Assembly: GCF_018829635.1 (NCBI RefSeq)
Contig: NZ_JAHKKG010000008.1
Span: 466,645-530,644, forward strand
Length of the DNA stretch: 64,000 nucleotides
Direction: 5' to 3'
Source: Paractinoplanes bogorensis
Lineage (GTDB): Bacteria; Actinomycetota; Actinomycetes; Mycobacteriales; Micromonosporaceae
Positions 52,330-62,854 of this stretch are shown here, piece after piece. The stretch's first letter is position 1, and the number at the start of each line of letters is the position of its first letter. The notes beneath the pieces are model-generated. The model saw nothing but the letters and a program-made list of their open reading frames with translations. It was not told where the DNA came from and did not search any database. The position numbers and the translations under genes are program-made.

Positions 52330-52378
52330 CCGTCGAGTTTGACAGGCGTCGAATCCGCGTGCAACATCGGATTCGACA
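52316..52378. promoter_or_regulatory. ArsR operator repeats
   Basis: CGCGGATTCGAC (52316-52327) and its perfect reverse complement GTCGAATCCGCG (52348-52359) are 20 nt apart, and CGGATTCGACA recurs at 52368-52378. They fill the space between the arsR start and the divergent ArsO-like start at 52418. ArsR proteins bind such imperfect dyads near their own promoters. Confidence 0.6.
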
Positions 52379-52417
52379 GCCATCGGATTCAATGGTTATC
52401 GAAACCGAAGGGAAGCC

Positions 52418-53758
52418 ATGCATCTTGACACCCTGCCGGTCGCCGTCATCGGCGCCGGACCGGTCGGCCTGGCCGCTGCCGCCCACCTCGCCGATCGGGG
52501 CCTGGCCTTCACCGTGCTGGAAGCCGGCGACCAGCCCGCCGCCGCGCTACGCCAATGGGGTCACGTCCGTCTGTTCTCGCCGTGGCGCTACGACATCGAC
52601 GCCGCTGCGGCCCGGCTGCTCGGCGACGCCGGCTGGGTCCGTCCCGACGACGACAAGCTGCCCACCGGCGCCCAGCTCGCCACCGACTACCTGCAGCCGC
52701 TGGCCGACCTGCCCGCGCTCAAGCCGCACGTGCGCTGCCACGCCCGCGTCACCGCGATCACCCGGCTCGGCCTCGACCGGCTCCGGTCGTCCGGCCGCAA
52801 CGAGACCCCGTTTCTGATCCGGCTCGCCGAGGGCGACGACATTCTGGCCCGTGCGGTCATCGACGCCTCCGGAACCTGGCATACCCCCAACGTGCTCGGC
52901 GCCTCCGGTATCCCCGCCCACGGCGAGAGCGACGTGGCGGCGTACGGGGAAACCGCTCTTCCCGACGTTCTCGGCCGTGACCGGGATCGCTTCGCCGGCC
53001 GCCGGATCCTGGTCGTCGGGGCCGGGCACTCCGCCGCCAACACCCTGCTCGCGCTGGCCGACCTGCCCGGCACCACGGTGACCTGGGCGATCCGCTCGGC
53101 GTCGCCGGCGCGTACCTACGGCGGCGGATCGGCCGACGCACTGCCCGCCCGCGGCCTGCTCGGCACCCGGCTCCGTGAGCACGTCGAGTCCGGCGTGATC
53201 ACGCTGCTCACCGGATTCGGCGTCCAGAAGGTCATCGCCACGGACGGCGGGGTCGAGGTCTCCGACGGCACCCGCACCGTCACGGCCGACCGGATCGTGT
53301 CGGCGACCGGCTTCCGCCCCGACCACAGCATGGCCGCCGAACTGCGCCTCGACCTCGACCCGATCATGGGCTCGACCCGCGCCCTCGCACCGCTGATCGA
53401 CCCCAACGAGCACTCCTGCGGCACCGTCCCACCGCACGGCGTGGACCAGCTCGGTCATCCGGAGACCGGCTACTACGCGATCGGCGCCAAGTCGTACGGG
53501 CGGGCTCCCACGTTCCTGATGGCCACCGGCTACGAGCAGGCCCGGTCAGTCGTGGCGGCGCTGGCGGGGGACTGGGACGCCGCCCGCGACGTGCAACTCG
53601 ACCTCCCGGAGACCGGGGTCTGCTCGAGCAACGTGCCGCTGGATGCCGACAGCATCACGGCCGAGGAGGCCTCGAGGGCGGCCCTGGTGCGCACCCCGCT
53701 CACCGTGATCGGCGCGCCGGCATCGTCCGCCCAGCAGGGCGGCGGCTGCTGCAGCTGA
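52418..53758 (+). CDS. ArsO-like FAD-dependent monooxygenase/oxidoreductase
   Basis: 446 residues. N-terminal FAD site VIGAGPVGLAAAAHLADRG (about 9-27) and second dinucleotide site RILVVGAGHSAANTLLAL near 190-207; ATGFRPDHSM is the conserved flavoprotein segment. The C-terminus GGGCCS and the internal CSSN suggest a metal(loid)-binding tail, seen in flavoproteins of arsenic operons. Divergent from arsR and sharing its operator. Exact substrate (perhaps an arsenic species) is inferred from context. Confidence 0.82.
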   Translation: MHLDTLPVAVIGAGPVGLAAAAHLADRGLAFTVLEAGDQPAAALRQWGHVRLFSPWRYDIDAAAARLLGDAGWVRPDDDKLPTGAQLATDYLQPLADLPALKPHVRCHARVTAITRLGLDRLRSSGRNETPFLIRLAEGDDILARAVIDASGTWHTPNVLGASGIPAHGESDVAAYGETALPDVLGRDRDRFAGRRILVVGAGHSAANTLLALADLPGTTVTWAIRSASPARTYGGGSADALPARGLLGTRLREHVESGVITLLTGFGVQKVIATDGGVEVSDGTRTVTADRIVSATGFRPDHSMAAELRLDLDPIMGSTRALAPLIDPNEHSCGTVPPHGVDQLGHPETGYYAIGAKSYGRAPTFLMATGYEQARSVVAALAGDWDAARDVQLDLPETGVCSSNVPLDADSITAEEASRAALVRTPLTVIGAPASSAQQGGGCCS

Positions 53759-53851
53759 CCGTGGCATTGTCCGCGCTCTCGTTTGGCTGGGCCGGGACGC
53801 GACCGCCGCGGTGATCGCTGTCATCGGTTTCGGGCTCGGCTTCGGCGTCGG

Positions 53852-54202
53852 TCAGGTCAGGCCGTCGATCTCGGGCATGTGGCGCTCGGCCCACTCGCGC
53901 AGGGCGGCCAGCGGCTCGTCGAGGGTGCGGCCGAGCGGCGTGAGTCGGTAGTAGACGCGCGGCGGGACGGACGGCTCGACCCGGCGGTGGACCAGGCCGT
54001 CGTCGGTCAGCGAGCGCAGCGTCTGGGCCAGCATCTTCTGCGAGATGCCGGGCACGCGCCGCCGCAACTCGGCGAAGCCGAGCTCGCCCGACTCGGCCAG
54101 CACCTTCACGATCATCGCGACCCACTTGCTGCCGACCCGGTCGAGCAGCCGGCGGGTGGGGCACGCGGGATCGAACAGGTCACCGCGGCGTGCGGAGGTC
54201 AC
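53852..54202 (-). CDS. HxlR-family regulator
   Basis: 116 residues from GTG 54202. FDPACPTRRLLDRVGSKWVAMIVKVL is the HxlR signature with Cys near residue 14, then the winged helix FAELRRRVPGISQKMLAQTLRSLTDDGLV. Divergent from the hydrolase at 54298 with an inverted repeat between, so probably its regulator. Confidence 0.88.
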   Translation of the reverse strand: MTSARRGDLFDPACPTRRLLDRVGSKWVAMIVKVLAESGELGFAELRRRVPGISQKMLAQTLRSLTDDGLVHRRVEPSVPPRVYYRLTPLGRTLDEPLAALREWAERHMPEIDGLT

Positions 54203-54269
54203 CTCGGGGTCACCACCTTCCGGGGAAGTGCGTTCTTCCGGCCGACCCTACCGTTTCCTACGGTGATCA

Positions 54270-54286
54270 GGTAACTGATGGTTACC
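54270..54286. promoter_or_regulatory. HxlR-type inverted repeat
   Basis: GGTAAC-TGATG-GTTACC is a perfect 6-bp inverted repeat 11 nt upstream of the hydrolase start. Placed to block its ribosome site or promoter; most likely recognised by the adjacent HxlR protein. Confidence 0.55.
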
Positions 54287-54297
54287 AAGGAGCGGAC

Positions 54298-55158
54298 ATG
54301 GAACAGCTGGTCGAGGCGAACGGAATCACGGTCAACGTCGAGATCGCGGGGGACGGGCCGGCGATGCTGCTGCTGCACGGCTTCCCGCACACCTGGCAGG
54401 TCTGGTCGGCGGTCATTCCGAGGCTTTCCCGTACGCGCCGGGTCATCGCACCGGACCTGCGGGGACTGGGGGCCACCACACGCGCGGCCACGGGCTACGA
54501 CGGGGGCACGGTCGCCGAGGACGCCCTGCGCCTGCTCGACGCGCTCGGTGAACAGTCGGCCGAGGTGGTCGCGCTCGACCTCGGCGTGCCGGCGGCGGTG
54601 CTGCTCGCGCTGCGGCAGCCCGGGCGGGTGCGGCGGCTGGTCGTGATGGAGGCGTCGCTGCCGGGGCGGGACGGGTTCACGCCGCCGTGGTGGTTCGGCT
54701 TCCACGCCGTGCCGGGGCTGGCCGAGACGGTGCTGACGGGGCACGAGGGGGAGTATCTGGACTTCTTCCTGCGCTCGGGGACCTACGACGGCGGGGGCAT
54801 CGACCCGGAGGTGCGGGACGCGTTCGTGGCCGCGTACGCGGGAAAGGAAAGCCTGTGGAGCGCCTTCGAGCACTATCGCGGGATGCCGGTCACCGCGGCT
54901 CAGCTGGCGGCGGAGCTGCGGACGCGGCGCCTGGCCATGCCGGTGACCGCGATCGGCGCGCGGCCGGTCGGTGACACCCTGTATCGGCAGTTGACGCCGA
55001 TCGCTGACGACCTCACCGGGCACGTCATCGAGGACTGCGGACACATCATTCCGCTCGATCGGCCCGAGGCGTTGCTGCCCTATCTGGAGAACGCGGTGCC
55101 GACCACGCCGAGCAGCGCCAGGGCCTCGGCGGCGGGGGATCCGGATTTCGCGCTGTAG
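54298..55158 (+). CDS. Alpha/beta hydrolase (epoxide hydrolase-like)
   Basis: 286 residues from ATG 54298 (AAGGAG upstream). LLLHGFPHTWQVW oxyanion loop, APDLRGLGATT, nucleophile elbow with Asp in VVALDLGVPAAV, and His in EDCGHIIPLDRPE. The family closing helix ends at about residue 264 (LLPYLENAV); the last about 22 residues are antisense to the XRE gene, which overlaps by 79 nt. Probably under the divergent HxlR regulator. Confidence 0.83.
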   Translation: MEQLVEANGITVNVEIAGDGPAMLLLHGFPHTWQVWSAVIPRLSRTRRVIAPDLRGLGATTRAATGYDGGTVAEDALRLLDALGEQSAEVVALDLGVPAAVLLALRQPGRVRRLVVMEASLPGRDGFTPPWWFGFHAVPGLAETVLTGHEGEYLDFFLRSGTYDGGGIDPEVRDAFVAAYAGKESLWSAFEHYRGMPVTAAQLAAELRTRRLAMPVTAIGARPVGDTLYRQLTPIADDLTGHVIEDCGHIIPLDRPEALLPYLENAVPTTPSSARASAAGDPDFAL

Positions 55159-55898
55159 AGCACCAGGTGCTGATCGCTCTCGGTCAGCGTCATCGAGTCG
55201 CAGTCGACGGTGATCGGACCGACCACCGGGTGGTGGAACGTCTTGGTCAACGTGGGGGCGGCCTGCACGTCGTGCCGATCCCAGAGGCGGGCGAAGTCGG
55301 CGCTGCCGTCGCGTAGTTCGGTGATCAGGCCGGTCACCGCCGGGTCGGCCGGATAGCGGGCCTGGGCGGCGCGCAGGCTCATCACGACGTTGTGCCGGAA
55401 CTCGGTGCGGTCGGACACGCCGTAGAGCGTCGCCGGGCCGAGAAACGCCTTGCGGGCCAGGTTGCGCCCGGCCGGCGGGAGTGCGCCGAAATCCTCCATC
55501 AGGGCGGCCATGAGGTCGTTCCAGGCCAGCACCTCGTACGTCGCCGAGACCACCATGCCGGCCGTCTGTGGCAGGCGATCGAGGAGGGTGCGGATGCTCG
55601 GGCGGACGTCGCGGCTGTGCAATGTGGTGCGCAGTGGTGCCGTGCCGGCCAGCAGGTGCAGGTGGTCGGACTCGGCGTCGGTGAGGCGCAGCGCCTGCGC
55701 GATCGCGGCCAGCACCTCGCTCGATGGCCGGGGTGCCCGGCCCTGCTCGAGCCGCACGTAATACTCGGTGGAGATGTGCGCGAGCACCGCCACCTCCTCA
55801 CGGCGCAGCCCGGGGGTGCGGCGCCGCGGGCCGGCGTCATCGGGCCGGAGCCGCTCGCGCCGGCTGCGCAGGAAGTCACCGAGCTGCTGCTTGTCCAT
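55080..55898 (-). CDS. XRE-family regulator with MmyB-like ligand domain
   Basis: 272 residues from ATG 55898. N-terminal HTH_31: QLGDFLRSRRERLRP, RRTPGLRREEVAVLAHISTEYYVRLEQGRAPRPSSEVLAAIAQAL. The C-terminal MmyB-like domain has the usual WNDLMAALMEDF and FHHPVVGPITVD segments and may bind a small lipid. Divergent from the SDR at 55985 and probably its regulator. The 79-nt convergent overlap with the hydrolase gene is unusual. Confidence 0.88.
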   Translation of the reverse strand: MDKQQLGDFLRSRRERLRPDDAGPRRRTPGLRREEVAVLAHISTEYYVRLEQGRAPRPSSEVLAAIAQALRLTDAESDHLHLLAGTAPLRTTLHSRDVRPSIRTLLDRLPQTAGMVVSATYEVLAWNDLMAALMEDFGALPPAGRNLARKAFLGPATLYGVSDRTEFRHNVVMSLRAAQARYPADPAVTGLITELRDGSADFARLWDRHDVQAAPTLTKTFHHPVVGPITVDCDSMTLTESDQHLVLYSAKSGSPAAEALALLGVVGTAFSR

Positions 55899-55984
55899 GG
55901 CCCCCATTCTGCGCGCCCGGGCGGCGGCCAGCCTGGTACTGGTTGGGCCTGGCTGAGGACCGGGCCCGCGGCCACGGTGGGGGC

Positions 55985-56746
55985 ATGACAAATCAGATGC
56001 TCACCGGCAAGGTCGTCCTCATCACCGGTGCGAGCCGCGGCATCGGCGCGGCCGCGGCCCGGCTGTTCAGTGCGGAGGGCGCCGCCGTCGTGCTGGCCGC
56101 CCGCGGCACCGACGCTCTCGACAAGATCGTCGCCGAGATCCGGGGCGAGGGCGGGGTGGCCGACGCGGTCGCCGTCGACCTGGCCGACCGGGCCGGCGTC
56201 CGCGCCGCCGTCGAACGGGCCGGCGAACGGCACGGGCGGCTCGACGGCGCGTTCAACAACGGCGCGGCGATCCAGCAGCCGGGGCCGCTCGACACCACCA
56301 GCGACGACGACATCGACCAGCAGTTCGCGGTGAACTTCCGCGGGCACTGGACCGCCATGACCGCCGAGGCCGAGCTCATGCGGCGCGGCGGGGGCGGCGC
56401 GATCGTCAACACGTCGAGCATCGGCAGCCGCCGGGCCAATCCCGCCCTTCCGGCGTACGGGGCCATGAAGCGTGCCCTGAACAGCATCACCGAGACCGCG
56501 GCGGTGACCTGGGCGGCGCAGGGCATCCGGGTCAACGGCATCACCCCGGGCGGCACCGACACAGAGATGATCGAGGCGTGGGAGGCGGCCACGCCCGGTG
56601 TCCGCGACCGCATCAACGCCTCGTCGCCGATGGGCCGGATGGCCACCCCGCGCGAGGTCGCCGAGGTGGCCCTGTGGCTGCTCAGCGACCGGGCCGCGAT
56701 GGTCACCGGCGCCATCGTCCCGGTCGACGGCGGTGCCGGCGCCTGA
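55985..56746 (+). CDS. SDR family oxidoreductase
   Basis: 253 residues. TGASRGIG near 14-21, NNGA at 91-94, catalytic Ser in NTSSIGS, YGAMK with Tyr and Lys, and DGGAGA at the C-terminus, typical of glucose dehydrogenase-like SDRs. Start ATG 55985 lies 86 nt from the divergent XRE regulator start. Its last 9 codons, stop included, are present three times in tandem. Confidence 0.87.
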   Translation: MTNQMLTGKVVLITGASRGIGAAAARLFSAEGAAVVLAARGTDALDKIVAEIRGEGGVADAVAVDLADRAGVRAAVERAGERHGRLDGAFNNGAAIQQPGPLDTTSDDDIDQQFAVNFRGHWTAMTAEAELMRRGGGGAIVNTSSIGSRRANPALPAYGAMKRALNSITETAAVTWAAQGIRVNGITPGGTDTEMIEAWEAATPGVRDRINASSPMGRMATPREVAEVALWLLSDRAAMVTGAIVPVDGGAGA

Positions 56747-56800
56747 CCGGTCGACGGCGGCGCCGGCGTCTGACGGGTCGTCGGCGGCGCCGGTGCGTGA
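56720..56800 (+). repeat. 27-bp x 3 tandem repeat of the SDR gene 3' end, with stops
   Basis: Units 56720-56746, 56747-56773 and 56774-56800 each code for eight residues and an in-frame TGA: PVDGGAGA-stop, PVDGGAGV-stop and RVVGGAGA-stop. Only the first belongs to the SDR protein. The third is the most diverged. They end 2 nt before the convergent permease stop codon. Confidence 0.92.
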
Positions 56801-56801
56801 G

Positions 56802-58754
56802 TCAGGACCCCACGTGCACGCCGGGGCGCCGGGCCTGGTCGGGCTCGTGCTTGCGGATGATCTCGCGGGTGACCGGGGCGGTGTCGCCCCGCCCGAGCAG
56901 GAAGTAGCGGACCATGTGGACCAGCGGGCTGCCCTCGGCCCAGGCGAAGTAGCAGTGCGGCCGCACGCCGGTGGCGTCGCGCAGGGCGAGCAGGATCGCG
57001 GCGATCGCGTTGGGTGCGGCCGGTGCCTCCGTACGCAGGATGCGGTAGCCGTCGACGTCGATGCCTCGTACGGACAGGGTGTTGCTGAACTCGGACGGGT
57101 CGACCACGTCGATCTCCAGGAACAGGATGTCGTTGGCGCCCGGCACCGGGTTGTCGCCGCGCTGCTCGCGTTCCTTGAACCGGTACTCGGCGGCGTCACC
57201 GGTCTGGCGCCGGTGGGCGACCAGGTCGAGGGCGCCGTCGAGCTCGATCGACTCGGTGATGAACCGGCGGGCGGTCTCGTCGAACTCGATGCTGTCCACC
57301 CGCAGCTCGGTCGAGCGGCTGACCCGCGAGATCAGCGAGACGACGATGATCCCGGCGATGAACAGCCCCGAGATGGCGATGCCGTCCGGCTTCTCGATGA
57401 TGTTGGCGACCAGCGCGTACCCGAGAATCAGGGCGAGCACCGCGAACCCGGCGGTCGCGCCACGCCTGCGGTTGCGGACCGCCCACACGGTGACCGCGAA
57501 CGCGCCGGAGACCATCATGGCCAGGATGCCGGTGGCGTACGCGCCGGCCTGCGCGTTGACGTCGGCGCCGAACGCGATCGTGATGACCACGCTGATCGCG
57601 GTGTAGACCAGCACGACCGGGCGGACGGCCCGGCCCCACTCGGGCGCCATGCCGTAGCCGGGCAGGTAGCGCGGCACGATGTTGACCAGGCCGGCCATCG
57701 CCGACGCCCCGGCGAACCACAGGATCAGGATCGTGCTGATGTCGTACGCCGTACCGACGACCTCGCCCAGCTGCTCATGGGCGAGCCAGGCCAGCGCCCG
57801 TCCACTGGCCTCGCCGCCCGGCCCGAACTCCTCGGCCGGGATGAGTACGGTCGTGACCAGGCTGGCCGAGAGCAGGTAGACGCTCATGATCAGGGCGGCC
57901 GTGGTGAGCAGCCGGCGGCTGTTGCGGATGCGTTGCTCCAGGTTCGCCGCGGCGACCAGCGGCATCATGCTGACCCCGGTCTCGAACCCGGAGAGCCCCA
58001 GCACCAGCAGTGGAAACGCCACCAGGGCGGGCTGGAACAGGTTGCCGGTGTCGCCGAGCGCGGACGTCCAGGCCGACCAGGCGGCGCCGTTGTTGACGAT
58101 CTCGACCAGGCCGGCGCCGATCACGAGCGCGTTCAGCCCGAGGAACAGGGCGACCAGCGGGATGGCGACGCTGACGGCCTCGCTGAACCCGAGCAGGAAG
58201 ACGAACCCGAGCAGCAGGAGCAGCCCGACGGTCAGCGCGACCTCGTGGCCGTGCAGAAAGGACGGGAAGAACGGGTTCTCGACCACGTGCACGCTGGCGT
58301 CGGCGGCCGACAGAGTGATCGTGATCAGCCACGATGTGGCCACGAAGCCGAGCAGCACCAGCACGAACAGCTTGCCCTGCCAGAACGGCAGCAGCCGCTC
58401 GAGCATCGCGACCGAGCCGGCGCCGTGCGGGCTCTCCCGGGCCACCCGGCGATACATCGGCAGCACGCCGAGCAGGGTGAGCGCCACGATCAGCAGAGTG
58501 GCCAGCGGCGAGACGGCCCCGGCGGCGGCGACGGCGATCGCCGGCACGTAGGCCAGGCTGGAGAAGTAGTCCACCCCGGTCAGGCACATCACCTTCCACC
58601 ACGGGTGCTGCTCGGTGTGCCCGTCACCGGCCTCGGGCCCGATCGGCTGGACCCGGTGGCGCAACAGCCAGCCGGCCACACCCTTCGACGGTGGGGTCTC
58701 GTGGGCCGGGGAGGCCATGACCGCCGGGACGGCGTAGACGGTTTGCTCACTCAC
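56802..58754 (-). CDS. KimA-like potassium/APC-superfamily transporter
   Basis: 650 residues from GTG 58754. About 12 membrane segments (residues about 60-480) and a C-terminal cytoplasmic domain of about 150 residues. WWKVMCLTGVDYFSSLAYVPAIAVAAAG near 52-79 and ESPHGAGSVAMLERLLPFWQGK match the KimA/YdaO high-affinity K+ importers within the APC superfamily; amino acid transport is the alternative. Divergent from kdp with shared repeats, supporting a potassium role. Confidence 0.75.
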   Translation of the reverse strand: MSEQTVYAVPAVMASPAHETPPSKGVAGWLLRHRVQPIGPEAGDGHTEQHPWWKVMCLTGVDYFSSLAYVPAIAVAAAGAVSPLATLLIVALTLLGVLPMYRRVARESPHGAGSVAMLERLLPFWQGKLFVLVLLGFVATSWLITITLSAADASVHVVENPFFPSFLHGHEVALTVGLLLLLGFVFLLGFSEAVSVAIPLVALFLGLNALVIGAGLVEIVNNGAAWSAWTSALGDTGNLFQPALVAFPLLVLGLSGFETGVSMMPLVAAANLEQRIRNSRRLLTTAALIMSVYLLSASLVTTVLIPAEEFGPGGEASGRALAWLAHEQLGEVVGTAYDISTILILWFAGASAMAGLVNIVPRYLPGYGMAPEWGRAVRPVVLVYTAISVVITIAFGADVNAQAGAYATGILAMMVSGAFAVTVWAVRNRRRGATAGFAVLALILGYALVANIIEKPDGIAISGLFIAGIIVVSLISRVSRSTELRVDSIEFDETARRFITESIELDGALDLVAHRRQTGDAAEYRFKEREQRGDNPVPGANDILFLEIDVVDPSEFSNTLSVRGIDVDGYRILRTEAPAAPNAIAAILLALRDATGVRPHCYFAWAEGSPLVHMVRYFLLGRGDTAPVTREIIRKHEPDQARRPGVHVGS

Positions 58755-58805
58755 CGGACCAGGGTGGCCTGACGTACGCCCGAGCGCCTCGGGCCGGGCG
58801 TTAAT

Positions 58806-58878
58806 AACGCGTCAAAAATGCCGCGGCGCCGTCAACGACGCGTTAAGGATCGCCCGGCCGCCGTACACAACGCGTCAA
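58806..58878. promoter_or_regulatory. Three AACGCGTCAA-type repeats between KimA-like gene and kdp
   Basis: AACGCGTCAA occurs at 58806-58815 and 58869-58878, and its inverse form GACGCGTTAA at 58837-58846. The first pair faces each other 31 nt apart (start to start), and the third follows at 32 nt, i.e. about three helical turns each. A candidate for a shared K+-response regulator such as KdpE; no kdpDE is in the window. Confidence 0.55.
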
Positions 58879-58956
58879 CGCCGATGACAAGGGGTTCCGG
58901 GGGCGCCGAAGCTTGCCCCGAAGCACCACCACCCCCCTTCGTCTAGGAGTACCGCC

Positions 58957-59040
58957 GTGGCTGATCTCGTGTTCGTCGTGATCACGGTGGCGCTGTTCGC
59001 AGCGCTGTCCGTACTGATCAAGGCGGTCGAACGCTGGTGA
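58957..59040 (+). CDS. 27-residue membrane peptide at the head of the kdp operon
   Basis: GTG 58957 is preceded by TAGGAGTACC and codes for MADLVFVVITVALFAALSVLIKAVERW (shown here split: MADLVFVVITVALF then AALSVLIKAVERW). It has one membrane helix and a basic C-terminus. Its stop overlaps the kdpF start (GTGA). It resembles KdpF in size and is separate from it. The strong ribosome site and coupling indicate real translation. Function unknown; perhaps a Kdp assembly factor. Confidence 0.72.
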   Translation: MADLVFVVITVALFAALSVLIKAVERW

Positions 59041-59126
59041 GCGCCGTCAACGTCATCGGCCTGATCGTGGCCGCCCTGCTGGCCGTCTTCCTGGTGGCCG
59101 CCCTGCTCTTCCCGGAGAAGTTCTGA
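59037..59126 (+). CDS. kdpF: K+-transporting ATPase subunit KdpF
   Basis: 29 residues from GTG 59037: a single membrane helix (NVIGLIVAALLAVFLVAALLFPEKF), ending in the PEKF motif typical of actinobacterial KdpF. Stop overlaps the kdpA start by one base (TGATG). KdpF stabilises the KdpABC complex. Confidence 0.88.
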   Translation: MSAVNVIGLIVAALLAVFLVAALLFPEKF

Positions 59127-60768
59127 TGGCCGGTTGGCTCTTCGTCATCACGCTGGTGCTCGCGCTGGTCGCGGTGTACCGGCCCTTCGGTGACCACATG
59201 TACCGGGTCGTCACCGGCACCCGGGCCACCGTCGTCGAGCGCGGCGTCTACCGCGTCGTCGGGGTCGATCCGGCCGCCGAGCAGACCTGGGGTGTCTACG
59301 CCCGCAGTGTGCTCGCCTTCTCCGCCGTCTCGATCCTTTTCCTGTACGCGTTCCTGCGTCTTCAGGACAGGCTGTGGCTCTCGCTCGGCCTCGACCCGCT
59401 GCCCGGTCACCTGGCCTGGAACACCGCGGTCAGCTTCACCACCAACACCAACTGGCAGGCCTACTCGGGTGAGTCGACCATGGGCCACCTGGTGCAGATG
59501 GCCGGCCTGGCCGTGCAGAACTTCGTCTCGGCGGCCGTCGGCATCGCCGTCGCGGTGGCGCTGGTCCGTGGTTTCGCGGCTCGCAGGTCCGCGACGCTGG
59601 GTAACTTCTGGGTCGATCTGATCCGCATCACGCTGCGCATCCTGCTGCCGATCTGCGTCGTCGTCACGCTGATCTTCATGGTCGCCGGCATGGTGCAGAA
59701 CCTTTCCTCCGGTACGGATGTCACCACGCTCACCGGGGCCACGCAGCACATCACCGGCGGCCCGGTCGCGTCCCAGGAGGCGATCAAGGAACTCGGCACC
59801 AACGGCGGCGGCTTCTACAACGCCAACGCGGCCCACCCGTTCGAGAACCCGACCGCCTGGACCAACTGGCTCCAGCTGTTCCTGATCCTGCTGATCCCGT
59901 TCAGCCTGCCCCGGGTGTTCGGCCGCATGGTCGGGCAGAACCGGCAGGGCTACGCCATCGCCGCTGTCATGGCGATCCTGGCCATCGCGAGCGTGGCGCT
60001 GACCATCGGCTTCGAGGTGCACGGCGCGGGCACTGTGCCGCAGGCGGTCGGCGCGGCGATGGAGGGCAAGGAGACCCGGTTCGGCATCCCCGGTTCGGCC
60101 GCCTACGCCGCCGTCACGACGCTCACGTCGACCGGGTCGGTGAACTCGTTCCACGACTCGTACACGGCACTCGGCGGCATGATGCCGATGATCAACATGA
60201 TGCTGGGCGAGGTCGCCCCGGGCGGGGTCGGCGCCGGCCTGTACGGCCTGCTCATCCTCGCGGTGATCACGGTCTTCGTGGCCGGGCTCATGGTCGGGCG
60301 TACGCCGGAATATCTCGGCAAGAAGATCGGCGCCCGGGAGATGAAGATCGCCTCGAGCTACTTCCTGATCACGCCGGCGCTCGTGCTGATCGGCACCGCC
60401 GCGGCGTTCGCGACCGGCAACAACGCGACGGCGCTCAACGTCGGGCCCCACGGGCTCTCCGAAGTCCTGTACGCCTTCACGAGCGCCTCCAACAACAACG
60501 GCTCAGCGTTCGCGGGCATCACGGTCAACACCCCGTGGTGGGACACCGCGCTCGGCCTGGCCATGCTGCTCGGCCGCTTCCTGCCGATCGTGCTCGTGCT
60601 GGCCCTGGCCGGCTCGCTGGCCCGGCAGAAGGTCACGCCCGAGTCCGAGGGCACCCTGCCCACCCATCAACCCCTGTTCGTCGGGATGGTCGTCGGCGTC
60701 ACCGTCGTGCTGGTCGCGCTGACCTTCCTGCCCGCTCTCGCTCTCGGACCCCTCGCGGAGGGCCTGTC

Positions 60769-60772
<4 letters not shown>
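59126..60772 (+). CDS. kdpA: K+-transporting ATPase potassium-binding subunit KdpA
   Basis: 548 residues with about ten membrane segments. Four filter-like loops of the KdpA superfamily are recognisable, e.g. NTAVSFTTNTNWQ, GTNGGGFYNANAAHPFENP, TTLTSTGSVNSFHDS and SASNNNGSAFAGI. Selects K+ and passes it to KdpB. Coupled to kdpF and, by ATGA overlap, to kdpB. Confidence 0.95.
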
Positions 60773-62853
<2,081 letters not shown>

Positions 62854-62854
62854 C

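Noticed and set aside
56598..58772. A 724-codon open frame on the + strand
   Set aside because: Antisense to the KimA-like transporter gene, with a Gln/Asp/Arg-rich composition and no recognisable motif.
58755..58956. A c-di-AMP (ydaO-type) riboswitch before kdp or the KimA-like gene
   Set aside because: Such riboswitches accompany these genes in some bacteria. I could not find the conserved paired core here, and both candidate leaders are short.
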